In this document: positions 33,174 through 43,918 of the stretch, in pieces | Numbering within the stretch: the first letter of the stretch is position 1 | Layout: each line of letters starts with the position of its first letter | DNA from: Apiospora phragmitis | Lineage: Eukaryota > Ascomycota > Sordariomycetes > Amphisphaeriales > Apiosporaceae | Assembly: GCA_038363925.1 (NCBI GenBank) | Contig: JAQQWL010000002.1 | Coordinates: 4,464,001-4,528,000 of the forward strand | Reading direction: 5' to 3' | DNA: 64,000 nt | The notes under the pieces: model-generated | Databases searched by the model: none | What the model was told of the DNA's origin: nothing | Seen by the model: the letters and a program-made list of their open reading frames with translations, nothing else | Position numbers and translations under genes: made by a program

Positions 33174-36100
33174 TCATACCACGGCTCCGTATTCCCGCAG
33201 TAGACGTTCAGTCTCTGACGGTCGGTCCCGAGACGTATGATCCCCCCTCAAACGCCGCAAAAGCTCCAGTAGCGTTTCTTTTAAATGCGCAATCCATTGG
33301 GGCACAGTGTCCCCCTGAAGCTCCTGAGGAAACTCCCCCGCAAAATTCGGGTTTGCGCCGGCCTCTAAAAGCAGTCGAGCAACTGACAAATAGCGATGGT
33401 ACACCGACGCTTTGAGGGGCGTGAGGAAAAGAACCAAGCCCGTCCGGATTAGCCCCGTGCTTGATCAACACATCGATGATGGAACTCCCATCTTCCAATC
33501 GGTGCTTTGACCGACTGATAACGATTTCCTCCAAAATTGCAGTATGGTCGAGGTGGTGACTATAACAATCCACCAGCCAGAATATTGTATGAAGCGCCGC
33601 ATTGTCTGTATCATCATAGCGTAAAAGAATTGCCAGGACAGTCCCAGTGTCAGAGGTTTTGTAACCCGAACCACTATGAGTTACAGTGAGGTGTGTAACA
33701 AGAAGTTCGCCCAGATTATGACTCTGTGTTAGGAAGGCATTAAACATATTGTTTGCCATAGGGTCGACGTAGCCGGCCAGAAGCAGATTCAACAGTATTT
33801 TGGCCTCGCCAGCAGTGTCGGGAGTGGAATGGCCCTGCAGATGATACTCTGGCATATCATATATGTAGTAGAATGACCATCCGCCTGCAATTTCGGATAG
33901 AAATCTCTGCACTCTAGGAATCCGGGAGTAGTGTGGGCTGCTCGGGTCATAGTATCGTAGGAGTAGGTCGACGAGATCTACCCAGTCTTCGTTCACAATC
34001 AAAGTAGGAGCTAGTGTTAGGCAATACGCTTCACGGTCGTGCAGCCAGCTTATACCAGCTCCTTGGGGATCAGCGCTCACAGCTTGCCATAGAACGCTCT
34101 TCGTGAACTCGGTCATGATGGTTGACCTTGTTAACGCGAAGTAAGAGACATCCGTTTCGCGTATGAAAGGGGATTCAAGAAACTCCATAACAGTGTAATG
34201 GGCAAGAGTTATTAGTGACAAGCTGTGGGTGTCAGGTGCTGCTTGTTGGCCCGTTGTTTGTATGGTCCCAGGGAGGTCCGAGTGGAGCATGATATCCGCC
34301 TCGCTCACATCATTTGAAACTGTGATCAAGCAGCCAATGAGCTCTCCAAGATAGTCAATATCGTAGAAACTCGGATCAGAGGCTGATTCGTTGATGTGGA
34401 GATCATATGATGCGGCTGCGGCTAGGACATCTCCCTTGATGCCGTAATTTGTATGCCAAGAAGCCCCGGCATGGCCACCTAGCCAAATGAGGGCGCGCCG
34501 CACGAATGGTCGGTCCACCTCCGGTATCTGTTGGAATATGCGGATATAGGTCTCAGCTAGATCTCGAGGGAGGTTCTGCAGAGCCTCTAGTATCTGTGGC
34601 TCTGTGCGAAGTCGTTCGATTGTATGTATTTGGCACTCTGCCCACCGAAACCTGCAGGTATTTACTTAGCACGAATACTCTCTTTGAGCTCAAGCTCTCG
34701 AAAATATTGTTTTTCTTTAAACTTACATCCCTTTGGCGCCAGAAACTAGGGAATCCTCAATAAGCCCAATCAGCTTCGGCCATCTTTGTATATGGCGGCT
34801 TTTAGCCAGGCGATTTTGGATGAATTGTCTAATGTCTTCAGAAACCAAATCATTGGACATCGATAATGGTACAGAGATCCCGGAAAAGGCCTTCTCGATA
34901 TCCGAGTATTGCCTGCTGGTTACCAGTAATCTGACATTACCAAACCGTTGATCAAGCGCAATCGTAGCAAGTAGGGCTACTAAACCACCTCTTGGCGAAC
35001 TTTCATCAACGGCATCTACTACGATGTAGAACGTTGTGAACCCTGAAAGTATTTCTCCCAAGATGGTGTTCAGTTCAGTAAGGCTTGGTTCGCAACCACC
35101 GTCATGCACTTTTTTGAGTTGCTGTGGCACTCGTTTTGCCAGGCGGCATGCCTGGCTGATCGTCCATCTGAGAAATGAAACTGACTCATCTCGATCGTGA
35201 CTGTAATGGCAATAGTAGTATGCGTGTGCTGTTCTGTCTCGACCGGTGCAGTACTGTTGCAGCTGCTCGATCGCAAAAGAGGCCATTACTGTCTTTCCAC
35301 AGCCCGGTATTCCGAAACACCATAGAAACCGATCTTGGCTATTGCGTAATGAGATCCAGTCATTCCATCCCGGACTTCGAAGAAGCCACGAGGTGGTTTC
35401 CTCATGGTGTTTCTGCCACGCTTGGTTATGGAGAGTGGAAGGGTTGGTCGCCTCGAGCCAGCGTAAAATCTGTAAGCGTTCGGTATCTTTTCGTTTTGTT
35501 TTGGAACTTGATCAGTCTATTGTAATAAGGCGATGGAAGCATACACATACCCACCATCGACCCTTCCACGTTATTGATTCCGGCTCGAATGGCTTTGATA
35601 TCATGTCTATAAGATTGACTTTAATATTAGCAGTGACACTTGACCATATAATAGCGATACATGATTCGTCTTCTTTGATGTGGTTCGCCAATTAAGATTT
35701 TTATTTTTGGCTGTAAGTGACTTCAACGGGTACATAAAAGGCATGCACCACGTATCAAAATCACTTGCGAAATGCACTACCCAGGAGATAGAACTTACGC
35801 CATATCGCCACTAATAGCAAGCAGGAGCGTCGCTTTATGTTGGGAGACCTCCGCTAGTAACTTTCGAGCCTTAGACTCCTTCAGTGGCCATGCCAGTTCA
35901 GCAAACGTGATCTTGCGACGTTTACTGCTCGAGGCGTCATTCCCCTGAGGTTTTGGCAAGAGGCCCTCGAGTGCCAATAGACATCTGCGGCATGCCTCGA
36001 GCGTGATGGTCAAGCCCAACGGCTCCACGTCAGAAGCTTTCAGGGTTTCGATGATGGCTTCCAGCGATGTGGTCTCACCCAAGATCATCTGGAAGTCTCT

Positions 36101-36208
36101 GGGCGCGTCCTTCATGGTCTCGAAGCAATACTTGCACGTGCTAACTATGCGATTCGTGATTTCGATGAATGCAATAATGCTGGCTCCCATAGACAAGGGG
36201 TCGGCCAT
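33174..36208 (-). CDS. NLR-type STAND receptor: HeLo-like, NACHT, ankyrin-like C-terminus (one-base break)
   Basis: Fungal NOD-like receptor, likely in non-self recognition and programmed cell death. Exons: 36208-35799, 35606-35555, 35469-34727 and 34651-33174; all phases match. Residues 1-130 (MADPLSMGASIIAFIEITNRIV...) match the HeLo-like fungal STAND N-terminal domain. The signature linker DIKAIRAGINNVEGSM-ILRWLEATNPSTLHNQAW leads into the NACHT domain. This has Walker A GIPGCGKT (207-214), Walker B FYIVVDAVDES and the sensor-like RLLVTSRQ. The next part, GMFRWAECQIHTIERLR, with helical segments up to HYTVMEFLESPFI, is the usual post-NACHT region. The C-terminus has ankyrin-like units, DVLIKHGANPDG and ARLLLEAGANPN. 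Between these two units the frame changes by one base at 33438-33441. The ATG at 36208 fits the domain start. Expected length is about 896 residues, ending REYGAVV. Confidence 0.85.
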
Positions 36209-36592
36209 CTCGAACTGGGGTTTTGAGTAACTGAACGTTACTGTGCACTTTAGCTTGAAGATACAGTTATCGCCAAGATAAGGCTGAACCCATCCTCAGT
36301 CTCAAGTCCTCTTAGCTGAGGACCCAACCTGATTGCTGTATGCACCAACCCCACCTTGGGTAACTGTCCAGTCAACCGACGCCTCCAAATAGAGCAGGAT
36401 TTCTTCATTGGTTGAGCCGAGCCACGGGATGCAAGCCACTCCGCTCTAGTCCATCCAAGAATCAACAGAGGGTGGGTGTACTTGCTTTTCTGATGAAATC
36501 GCAGGAGTCCAAATTGCTGCCCCGTCATTATACATATAGTGGTATTATCAAAATAGTATACAGTAGCTGTACAGGCAGCCTTCATATGGCTT
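36209..36592. promoter_or_regulatory. Upstream region of the NLR gene
   Basis: About 0.4 kb between the NLR start and the 3' end of the SAM carrier gene on the same strand. It should hold the NLR promoter. A featureless frame (36250-36585 -) is not supported as a gene. Confidence 0.4.
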
Positions 36593-36645
36593 TCTAGAGT
36601 CTATAGCCCGCCTCCTTCTAGAGTCTATAACCGGCCTCCGTCTAG
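36593..36645. repeat. Short tandem duplication at the SAM-carrier 3' end
   Basis: Two imperfect copies of TTCTAGAGTCTATA followed by CCSGCCTCC, plus a partial third TCTAGTGTC. The array ends at the stop codon of the carrier gene. Confidence 0.75.
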
Positions 36646-37544
36646 TGTCGTAATACATTGTCCTGTAGAGCGTTGACAGCCCACTGATAACTCCCGAGGA
36701 AGATGGCTCCTCCAGCACTGATCCACATGACTCGGGGTCCAATTCCGGCGAAAAAGGGGCGGATGCCGTGCGTTTTCAATATGCTCCTGAGCACCGGTAT
36801 CACGCGCTCCTTCTCCTTGGACAGCATGACCCGTGTCTTGAGTACATCCAGGGGCGTGGTGATACCAGCCGCGACGGCGCCAGATATGCTCCCGAAAACC
36901 GCACTCTCGACCGCGGTGTTCTCTGCCCCGCCGCCGCCCTTCCGACGCCGACTCCAGGCCTTCAGCGCCTCCCACAGCGGGAACTGGATGACCGTGAAGG
37001 GCACCTCGCGCATGACCGTGATGCCCCACCCGCGGTACAGCTCGCGCCACACGCCCTCGAGGCCGATGGTGCGGTACTGGCCCAGGATGGCGGCCAGGGC
37101 CGCGGAGCTGGAGCCGCCGTGCTGGCCCGCCTGCGCCCGCTGCTTGACCACCTCGGTCGGGACCCGCACGGCGCACGCTGCGACCTCGCCCACGCTGGCC
37201 GCGGCCATGTGCTCGAGCGGCGCGGCCCAGCGGCTGTTTTTTTCGGGTGTCCGGCCCCCGTGCAGCGCCGCGAGGAGCTGCTTCTCGTGCCGCCGGGCCG
37301 CGAGCGCGCTCTTGACCCCTTCGTAGGAGCAGAAGAAGAAAGCCGCACCCGGCGCAGAGCCGACCACCGCGGACCCCACGCCTCGATATATCCCGCGGAA
37401 GCCTCCGGAGGGGAAGAAGCCGGTGGCTGACTGTAGGCGGGTCTTGAGCGTATCGAGAGGGAAGAGACTCAGGTCGACAGTGGTCCCAGCGAGACCGCCG
37501 GCCAGCAGGGCCGTGGTAAACGGAGGCTCTGATGTTGTCGACAT
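36642..37544 (-). CDS. PET8: Mitochondrial S-adenosylmethionine carrier (Pet8/SLC25A26 type)
   Basis: A 300-residue mitochondrial carrier family protein of the inner membrane that exchanges cytosolic S-adenosylmethionine for S-adenosylhomocysteine. It has the three carrier repeats, each with the PX[DE]XX[KR] signature: PLDTLKTRLQ at 29, PTEVVKQRAQ at 129 and PLDVLKTRVML at 231. The first repeat (LAGGLAGTTVDLSLFPLDT then GFRGIYRGVGSAVVGSAPGA) is characteristic of the SAM carrier subfamily rather than a general carrier. It is a complete single exon. It is divergent from the TilS-like gene, with 509 bp between start codons. The subfamily call rests on remembered sequence features and is strong but unverified. 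Confidence 0.88.
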   Translation of the reverse strand: MSTTSEPPFTTALLAGGLAGTTVDLSLFPLDTLKTRLQSATGFFPSGGFRGIYRGVGSAVVGSAPGAAFFFCSYEGVKSALAARRHEKQLLAALHGGRTPEKNSRWAAPLEHMAAASVGEVAACAVRVPTEVVKQRAQAGQHGGSSSAALAAILGQYRTIGLEGVWRELYRGWGITVMREVPFTVIQFPLWEALKAWSRRRKGGGGAENTAVESAVFGSISGAVAAGITTPLDVLKTRVMLSKEKERVIPVLRSILKTHGIRPFFAGIGPRVMWISAGGAIFLGSYQWAVNALQDNVLRH

Positions 37545-38053
37545 GATTTCCTGAGTTGTGTATGTTTCTCGATTTGGGAGGTCGTTCGTAACGGGGTTGA
37601 ACTGTTTATGGAGCTTCGAGGCGGTGCCTCCTGACTTTATCGAGTCTCTGCGATCATCGAGGATGTGTCAGAAGAGGTCGTGGGGTAACCAACTGGTGGA
37701 TGACGTTGGTGCAGCACCAACAAGTGGTGATCGCGTGAGCTTTTGCGCCGAGCTCTATTTTCTTCAGTGGAGCTAGCACCGATTAAAGCCGAACCCGCTG
37801 CCCGTTCTGCCGTTGGGGCTTGCAGAAAAACAGTGCTTGTTTTTAGCGGGCAGTTGGCAGTAGGAGTCCCTCGTTTTAGTGAAGTCATGGGGAATTAAGC
37901 CCTGGCCCAAGCTCCCCTGTGCCTGAGAAGAGCTGAAATTGCTACGTACCTTGATACCTCAGCTCTGAAATAAATAAATAAAATGGCAATGTCAATTGAA
38001 ACTCCCACCAATTCCCCGGACTATATCCAGTATGAAGGTCGTCATATAATGGA
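37545..38053. promoter_or_regulatory. 509-bp divergent promoter between SAM carrier and TilS-like gene
   Basis: Spacer between two divergent ATGs (37544 minus, 38054 plus). It is short enough that the two genes probably share regulatory sequence. A featureless ORF on each strand is disregarded. Confidence 0.5.
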
Positions 38054-40323
38054 ATGGGGGCAATTCCACATGTCTTGCACGGGCTGGCAAGGCCAATCGG
38101 CCTGCCCGAGTTCCTTGATGCTCTCCGGGCCACCTGCGTGCCTCGATTCCCAGAGGCAAACGGCCATATCCACAGGCTCGTTGGTAAGTCGCTTCACGCC
38201 GTGGAGGGATGCTCAAATCATCGTTATAGTAGCTAACTTCTTATATCATAGGTATGGCCATAAGCGGCGGCGTCGATTCCATGGCTCTAGCCTATCTATG
38301 CTCCAAAGTGCGAGGATACGATCCCGACTTTAGGATATGCGACAACCCAGTAGGCTCGTTTCGAGGGTTCGTGGTCGACCACGGTCTGCGACAGGAATCT
38401 ACCCAGGAGGCGGAACAAGTGTGCCAGGCCCTTAGGAGAATGGGATTCGCCTCCAGAGTCTTCTCTATCAACTGGAGCAATGAATTCGGCGAGGGTACAG
38501 ATCCAAAGGCCATGCCCAACTTCGAGAGCGCCGCGCGCAGGGCGAGATACCGGCGGCTAGGCAGGTGCTGTGCGCATGATCGGATAGCAACGCTGCTACT
38601 TGGACACCACGAGGACGACCAATACGAGACGGTCCTCATGCGACTTCTCAATGGACATCGTAACCGCGCCTTACGTGGCATGCGAAGAGCAAGCGCAATA
38701 CCGGAATGCGACGGCATCCATGGTGCTTACAACAGTGGTTGGGTAGATGACCAAAACATCGAGTCCCCCTACATCACCTACAAGCCCAGTAGGGTCACGC
38801 AGAAGCATCTCATGCATGAGCTTCGTGATATCATCCAGACGCAGTTGCTCGAGGATGCTAAGGGAGACGAGTCTCTGGCTAACTCGTGGGTTGCTGACGA
38901 GGTTGAACATGTCGATGAATATGGGTACTTGGCCGAGGAAGTGAAACAAGTCAGCTTACCGATGGATCTCGGGCTCCCGCCCTTACCCATGGAGGACGCC
39001 GGTGTTAACATCTACCGTCCACTGCTGGGTTTCGGGAAAGACAGACTGATCGCAACATGCCTTGCCCATGATGTCCCCTGGTGGGAGGACCGCACAAATG
39101 CAGATCCCACACTCACCACGAGGAATACGCTGCGACACCTGGCGAGGACGGAGAAGCTCCCACTTGCTCTTCTGAAGCCAGCTGTTCTTAGACTTTCTGC
39201 GAAATGGGAAGCCAAGGCCCGAGCACAGGATGCCGAGGTTGACAGGTGGCTGAAGCGAACTATTATACACGAGTTTGAGCCCCACGTGGGATCCGTCGTC
39301 GTCCAGTTCCCCGATATAGCCCCCGCTGCGCAGCTGCGGTATCAGACGTCAAGGCGGCATCTCAGCCGTATTGCCCAGAAGCGCGTCATTGCAGGTTCGC
39401 TGGTACAGAGGATTTTGGCCCTTGTCAGCCCGGACCTCCTGCTTCCTCCATTGGCCAATCTTCAGAACGTCATATCGCGCCTGTTCTCGTCGCTTGCCAG
39501 CCCTTCTGGATATCAGCAAAGGGCTCCTCCCAAGCCATTTCCCATCGCTTCTGTGCACTTTACGCCACTCGAAGCAACCCCGTCATCCGTAGCAACAGCC
39601 GTCCCTGCTAACGAGCGAACTTGGTATGTGTCGCGTCTGCCATATTCCTCCACCGCGCCCCTTCCACAGTGGTGGGTTCCGTACTGGTCCTCCGCAAAAG
39701 ACCATGAGAAGAAGCTGGACAAAGACGGCGTGCCCGGAATCGAGCCTTGCAATTGGTCGCTGTGGCTGTCCTGGCATTACTATGACGGGAGATACTGGAT
39801 CCGACTGACGCATCGCCTGCCGTACCGCGTCCTCGTCATGCCGTTCCTCGCCGAGCACGCCAAGGACTTCCGAGATTCGCTCGGTCGCGACGAGGCCAAG
39901 CGGCTCAACGCCATTCTGAAGAGGATGGCCCCCGGCAAGGTCCGGTGGACGCTGCCCGCCATCTACGTCGAGTACCTGGACATCGACGACGTCGCGCCCC
40001 TTGCGAACTACCTGGAGCGGGAGGGCGAGGGCGTAGAGAACACACCTGAAGATACCGCAGAAAACCGTGCAGCAGAGCGGCGGGCCGGCGGGCCGGCGTC
40101 GCCGATCGTCCTCTCCAAGATGAGACTTTTGGCACTGCCAACGCTGGATGTCAAGATACCCGGCCTTGAGAAGTGGCTAAGGTATCAAGTGAGGTACAAG
40201 AGAGCAGACAGAGACACCCTGCACAATGCAGGAACCTTCTCGCAAGGGTCTTTCGTTGCACCTGTACGGCTCAGGAAGAAGGCGGTAGTAACGGCTACAC
40301 GTGTACGAAAAGACGGGGGATAG
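38054..40323 (+). CDS. tRNA(Ile)-lysidine synthetase-like PP-loop ATPase (TilS family)
   Basis: A 733-residue enzyme of the TilS family, which converts the wobble C34 of tRNA-Ile(CAU) to lysidine using ATP. In fungi the expected substrate is the mitochondrial tRNA. Exon 1 is 38054-38183 and exon 2 is 38252-40323; the intron GTAAGT...TCATAG splits a glycine codon just before the P-loop. Motifs: PP-loop SGGVDS at 48-53; VVDHGLRQES; GHHEDDQYETVLMRL around 161-174; and the TilS-specific EDRTNADPTLTTRNTLR (about 322-338). The second half (about 340-733) is much longer than in bacteria and carries fungal-specific sequence. The N-terminus is not obviously cleavable but is basic and hydrophobic enough for an unusual targeting signal. 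The frame is intact. Confidence 0.88.
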
Positions 40324-40678
40324 CATAAGTAAACTTCGCCCAGATTTTTTACTCTTTGGGGCGACATATTACCAGTGTAATTTACCGAGCTGTCTGGATG
40401 TCCATCTACCATCGATTTATACGTAGATAGCTGCGAGATTTCATCTGCTCAGCCAATCCTCATATTCTCACACACCTATCCCAGCCCAAGAACCCCTCCC
40501 ACTTTGAGAGGGCCTTGTCGAGACGGGGACTATGAAACGCAAAACCTGGGCAAAATGTGAGAGATAGGAATCCCGAGACGAGATTTCCTGCTCAAGACTC
40601 AAGCGCAACTCTCCCTTGCCCTTGCCATCTTTCGCGCTGTCTTCCTTGCCTTTGTCATCGCCCTCGTTCTCTTTACGC

Positions 40679-41663
40679 TTATCGTGGGGGCGTAGTATAC
40701 GTTGCTGTATTCGCTCCGCAGCTGTAAGTTCCCTCCTCTGGTATGCTCGAAACCGCCGAGGCGGACCGGCTTCTTCCGGGCTCAGGGGTACCGCTTCCGT
40801 ACATGATGGACAGCCTCTGAAAGCTGTCGCGTACGTCACGTGTTAAGTCCACATCCAGCGAAGACGGTGTTCCGCTTGCGGATCTATCCCACTGCATAGC
40901 TAGAACGCGTGTGTTAGTAGTGTTGATAAAAAGAATCCAAAGGGGTAGGAATCAATAAGTAGTAGGACTTACCACGGCGAAACATGCTAGCAGGTGTCAA
41001 AGATCGGCTCGGGCTCCGCTCGTTTAATGCGAGGCCGGCAGTGGCTGTGCTGGTGCTTCTGTCCCGGTTGCCGGATCCGGGGGTGGCGGCAGCGGCGGAG
41101 GGAGTCAACAGAGAACCTGGCTCGCTTTTCTTGTCTTTCTTGTGGAGCTTGGCTTTGCCTTCTTCTCGGCTCTGGACTTGTGGTGAGGACTGCTGTTGGG
41201 GTGGTGTTCCGGCTGCCGCGGGCGTGACCGTCCGCGGTCTTGGGGTCACGTTGCGAGCCTGTTGCTGCTGACACAGTTTACACAGCCCGTCCACGGGCCG
41301 TGTCGCGACGTTCTGAGCGCACGCGAACATCCCCGGGGGCACCCGAGGTTGGGAATCCGGGAGCCATTTGGTGGACTGCATCAAGAGGCGATGGTCGTCT
41401 CTAGAGCTCACTAGCGGGTAGGGCGTGGAATTCGGGCCCAGGTCGACACGGGGATTGATGCCGTGTGGCCGGCGTGTGGGGAATTCTTCTTGGTCTTGCG
41501 GAGACGGGTACGGGACCGCGTAGTCATTGCGGCTGGGCTTCTCATCGGCTTCGGGGGGTAAGTGCTCGGATGATTGCAGGCGCCGGACAACGTGGCAGTG
41601 GCTTGTGTTTTGGTACTGGGTGTGGCCACAACCTTGGTGTTTGGTCTGGATTGTCGTACACAT
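40679..41663 (-). CDS. Ser/Pro/Lys-rich hypothetical protein with N-terminal Cys/His cluster
   Basis: Unrecognised function. The chosen start, ATG 41663, begins MCTTIQTKHQGCGHTQYQN and then SHC, a short Cys/His cluster that opens many fungal hypothetical proteins. The frame is also open upstream to an ATG at 41924. Exon 1 ends at 40973 (GTAAGT) and exon 2 starts at 40899 after TTCTAG; phases match, giving 303 residues. A CKLCQQQQ motif lies midway. The remainder is disordered, rich in Ser, Pro, Gln and Lys, and ends with DSFQRLSIMYGSGTPEPGRSRSAS. A second frame from about 40740 down to 40468 is highly charged and helical (ELTAAERIQQR, then Lys/Glu/Asp-rich). It would follow on if one base were missing near 40735, so the true C-terminus may lie at 40468. 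Confidence 0.6.
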
Positions 41664-41924
41664 TTTGCTGATACCTGGAAATGGTTTCAGAAACCCTCTA
41701 TAGCAGTTTTCCTTTGGGGTAGAAGGTGGTTTGGTTTGTGAAAGAAAATAAAATTGGCTTTCGTACTTGATGTGGTCGAGGGCAACGGGAATGTCATCAG
41801 CCGGGCTTTCTAGGTGGGTGGACGAGGAGGACGGTGGCATTCGTCCGGGAGCTGCAAGGCATGTCATTAGAAGACTCCCGGCGTCAAAGCTGCTCAGATC
41901 TGTCTTGGCTTGGTGTTGATGCAT

Positions 41925-42769
41925 AGGTAGGTATTTCTCTCACTCGTTATCCAGGCATGGTTCATGGAGTGTCCCAGTCGTGGGCCGAGGGTGAAAAGAA
42001 AAGGAGCGGTCCTATGAAGTAAGTAAAAAGTACGTGCAGGTGCTTTTTAGAATAGATCTGTGGTTATTTCCCAAGTACATAATGGCTTGCCAGTTCCCAG
42101 TCATAACAGGGCATTGTGGCCATTGAATACAGTTGACTGTCCCTCTCGATCTTGACAATTCTATAAGCAAAACCGGATGACGCTTCATAGGAGTCTTGTA
42201 TTCCTTTCATATTCTGATGAGATCCGTCGTAGGCACTTTACAGATGATTCTCAGGACCTTGAAAAGCTGGGTGATCAGCTGGCAAGTCCACACCTGTCAC
42301 TACTGCATGTCGCTCTTCCTATCCCTCATATCTGAAGCCCCAAAAGCTACGATTACGCGGATTCCTTTCGATATCAAATTAGGCGTGGGATAGCCAGAGA
42401 CGGGATAATCAGCAATAAGATGGCTGGCTACAAAGCTGTCTATCAGCTTCCTTAACTTGGTCCAAATATCCACAACCAACGCTGCATGATCAGCCAAGCG
42501 GCCATTTGATCTATCTTTCTTGGTATCACCATCACTTGCTTGGTTCTCTTAGAGTTGTAGCTTATTCTCAGCATCTGCTTTCCTATCATTCCGCTATTCA
42601 CAAGCAAACCATTGCGGGTTCGCAGGCATACCGTATCGTTTCGCATCGTAGGCAGCCGAAGGAAAGCTAGCCTCCTACCTTCACCAAACCCCAGAGCTGT
42701 CAACGGCTTCCGAGTCCACGCGACTCAAGAGTCCCAGGTGGAGAAGCATATCGAACCCACCAACAAAAG
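41925..42769. promoter_or_regulatory. Divergent intergenic region
   Basis: Spacer of about 0.85 kb (1.1 kb if the minus gene starts at 41663) between divergent genes. No other gene is supported. Confidence 0.4.
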
Positions 42770-43360
42770 ATGGCTGACGACTTCGAACCTTTGGACCTCT
42801 CGAACCTTCCCGACTCTCCGAGTACTGATGCAGTAGATGCACTAGTAGATGATTACGTAACCCGTCAAGAAGCCCATGAGGCATCGTCTGATGCAGAGGA
42901 CGAAACCATACACAGATCCCCACCATCCCTCCAGCTTCACCACGATTCGTATTTGCCCAGTATGATGGTGTCTGGCCCTCCGCAACCATATCTCAGTCGT
43001 GTGATAGAATATCTCGCGACTTGCACCGCAGAGAGAGCAGAGCCACCATGGCCAGGTGGCCCTCGTCCTAGAGATGGATCTTCAACTCGGCGGACATACA
43101 GGTTTCTACGATCGCGCTCGCCGAGCCCCAACTCCAGTGAAGGAAGCGACGAGGGCCGTGGTGGCAGCGGTGGTGGAAATGGCGACAGAAGCCGGGTTGC
43201 TACACGCTGTGGCAGAGCCCGAACTCCCACAAACCCACGGCCCGAGCAAAGCGATGAATCCGAGGAAGGCGATGAAAATGCCAACCCCGACTTTTTAGAA
43301 CGGATATTCCCGGGGCCGGTTCCACGTGCTTTTCGGACCACACCCTTTATACGGATTTAG
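42770..43360 (+). CDS. Disordered acidic/Arg-Ser-rich hypothetical protein
   Basis: A 196-residue frame from a good ATG (AAGATGGCTGAC). It starts MADDFEPLDLSNLPDSPSTD, with an acidic first third. A Pro-rich middle and a Ser/Arg/Gly-rich second half (RSRSPSPNSSEGSDEG) precede ...NPDFLERIFPGPVP. It is probably nuclear and intrinsically disordered. It may be only the 5' exon of a larger gene: a donor at 43319 (GTTCCA) and the acceptor TTCGTTTAG ending at 43399 would join in phase to the next frame at 43400-43918. Confidence 0.55.
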   Translation: MADDFEPLDLSNLPDSPSTDAVDALVDDYVTRQEAHEASSDAEDETIHRSPPSLQLHHDSYLPSMMVSGPPQPYLSRVIEYLATCTAERAEPPWPGGPRPRDGSSTRRTYRFLRSRSPSPNSSEGSDEGRGGSGGGNGDRSRVATRCGRARTPTNPRPEQSDESEEGDENANPDFLERIFPGPVPRAFRTTPFIRI

Positions 43361-43411
43361 GAGAGCCCAATACGCAAGTGTTCTACATTGTTCGTTTAGA
43401 TAACGCTCTGC

Positions 43412-43918
43412 ATGGAGTGTGGCGCGGAGGATCTACTGTTTTGCGGATCAGTACCGTGGATGACACAGCTTGCAGACGATGTCCATCCAGTCCTCATTTC
43501 CCGCGGCAGGCTGATCATACGCGAGGTACCCGATTGTTACCGTTGTCTGAGGTGGCTCATAAGTTATGCCGCGCATCCCCGCAGCCCGCCGATTCCGACT
43601 CAGAAGAGAGGACAAGAGGGAGGGGAGGGCCATGGAAGGCAAGATACTACGGCCGAACTAATTGAGCCTAGGGGAAGTCCAGGAGGCCGGGATAGTGTCG
43701 CTGAGGAACAGAACACCGAGGATCAGCAGGCGGAGGATCATGACGCAGGGGACCTGAATACTGGAAGCCCAGATAATGGGAATCAGGCCACTGATGGCTA
43801 TGGCACTGCGATGCAGTCATCCGAGGAAAATGTACCAGAGAATCCAGTGACCGAGGATCTGGTGACCGAAGATTGGCTCACTCAAAACGGCCATATCACT
43901 GTATGCCACATGGCCTAA
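43412..43918 (+). CDS. Hypothetical protein or 3' exon of the preceding gene
   Basis: A 168-residue frame. It begins MECGAEDLLFC, preceded in frame by TLC after a possible acceptor at 43399, which gives a CxxC...C pattern. A later DCYRC could supply further zinc ligands. The second half is acidic and Gln/Asn/Glu-rich, with short repeats (ENPVTEDLVTEDW). If joined to the upstream frame it makes a protein with a disordered N-terminus and a small Cys-containing module. Confidence 0.45.
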   Translation: MECGAEDLLFCGSVPWMTQLADDVHPVLISRGRLIIREVPDCYRCLRWLISYAAHPRSPPIPTQKRGQEGGEGHGRQDTTAELIEPRGSPGGRDSVAEEQNTEDQQAEDHDAGDLNTGSPDNGNQATDGYGTAMQSSEENVPENPVTEDLVTEDWLTQNGHITVCHMA

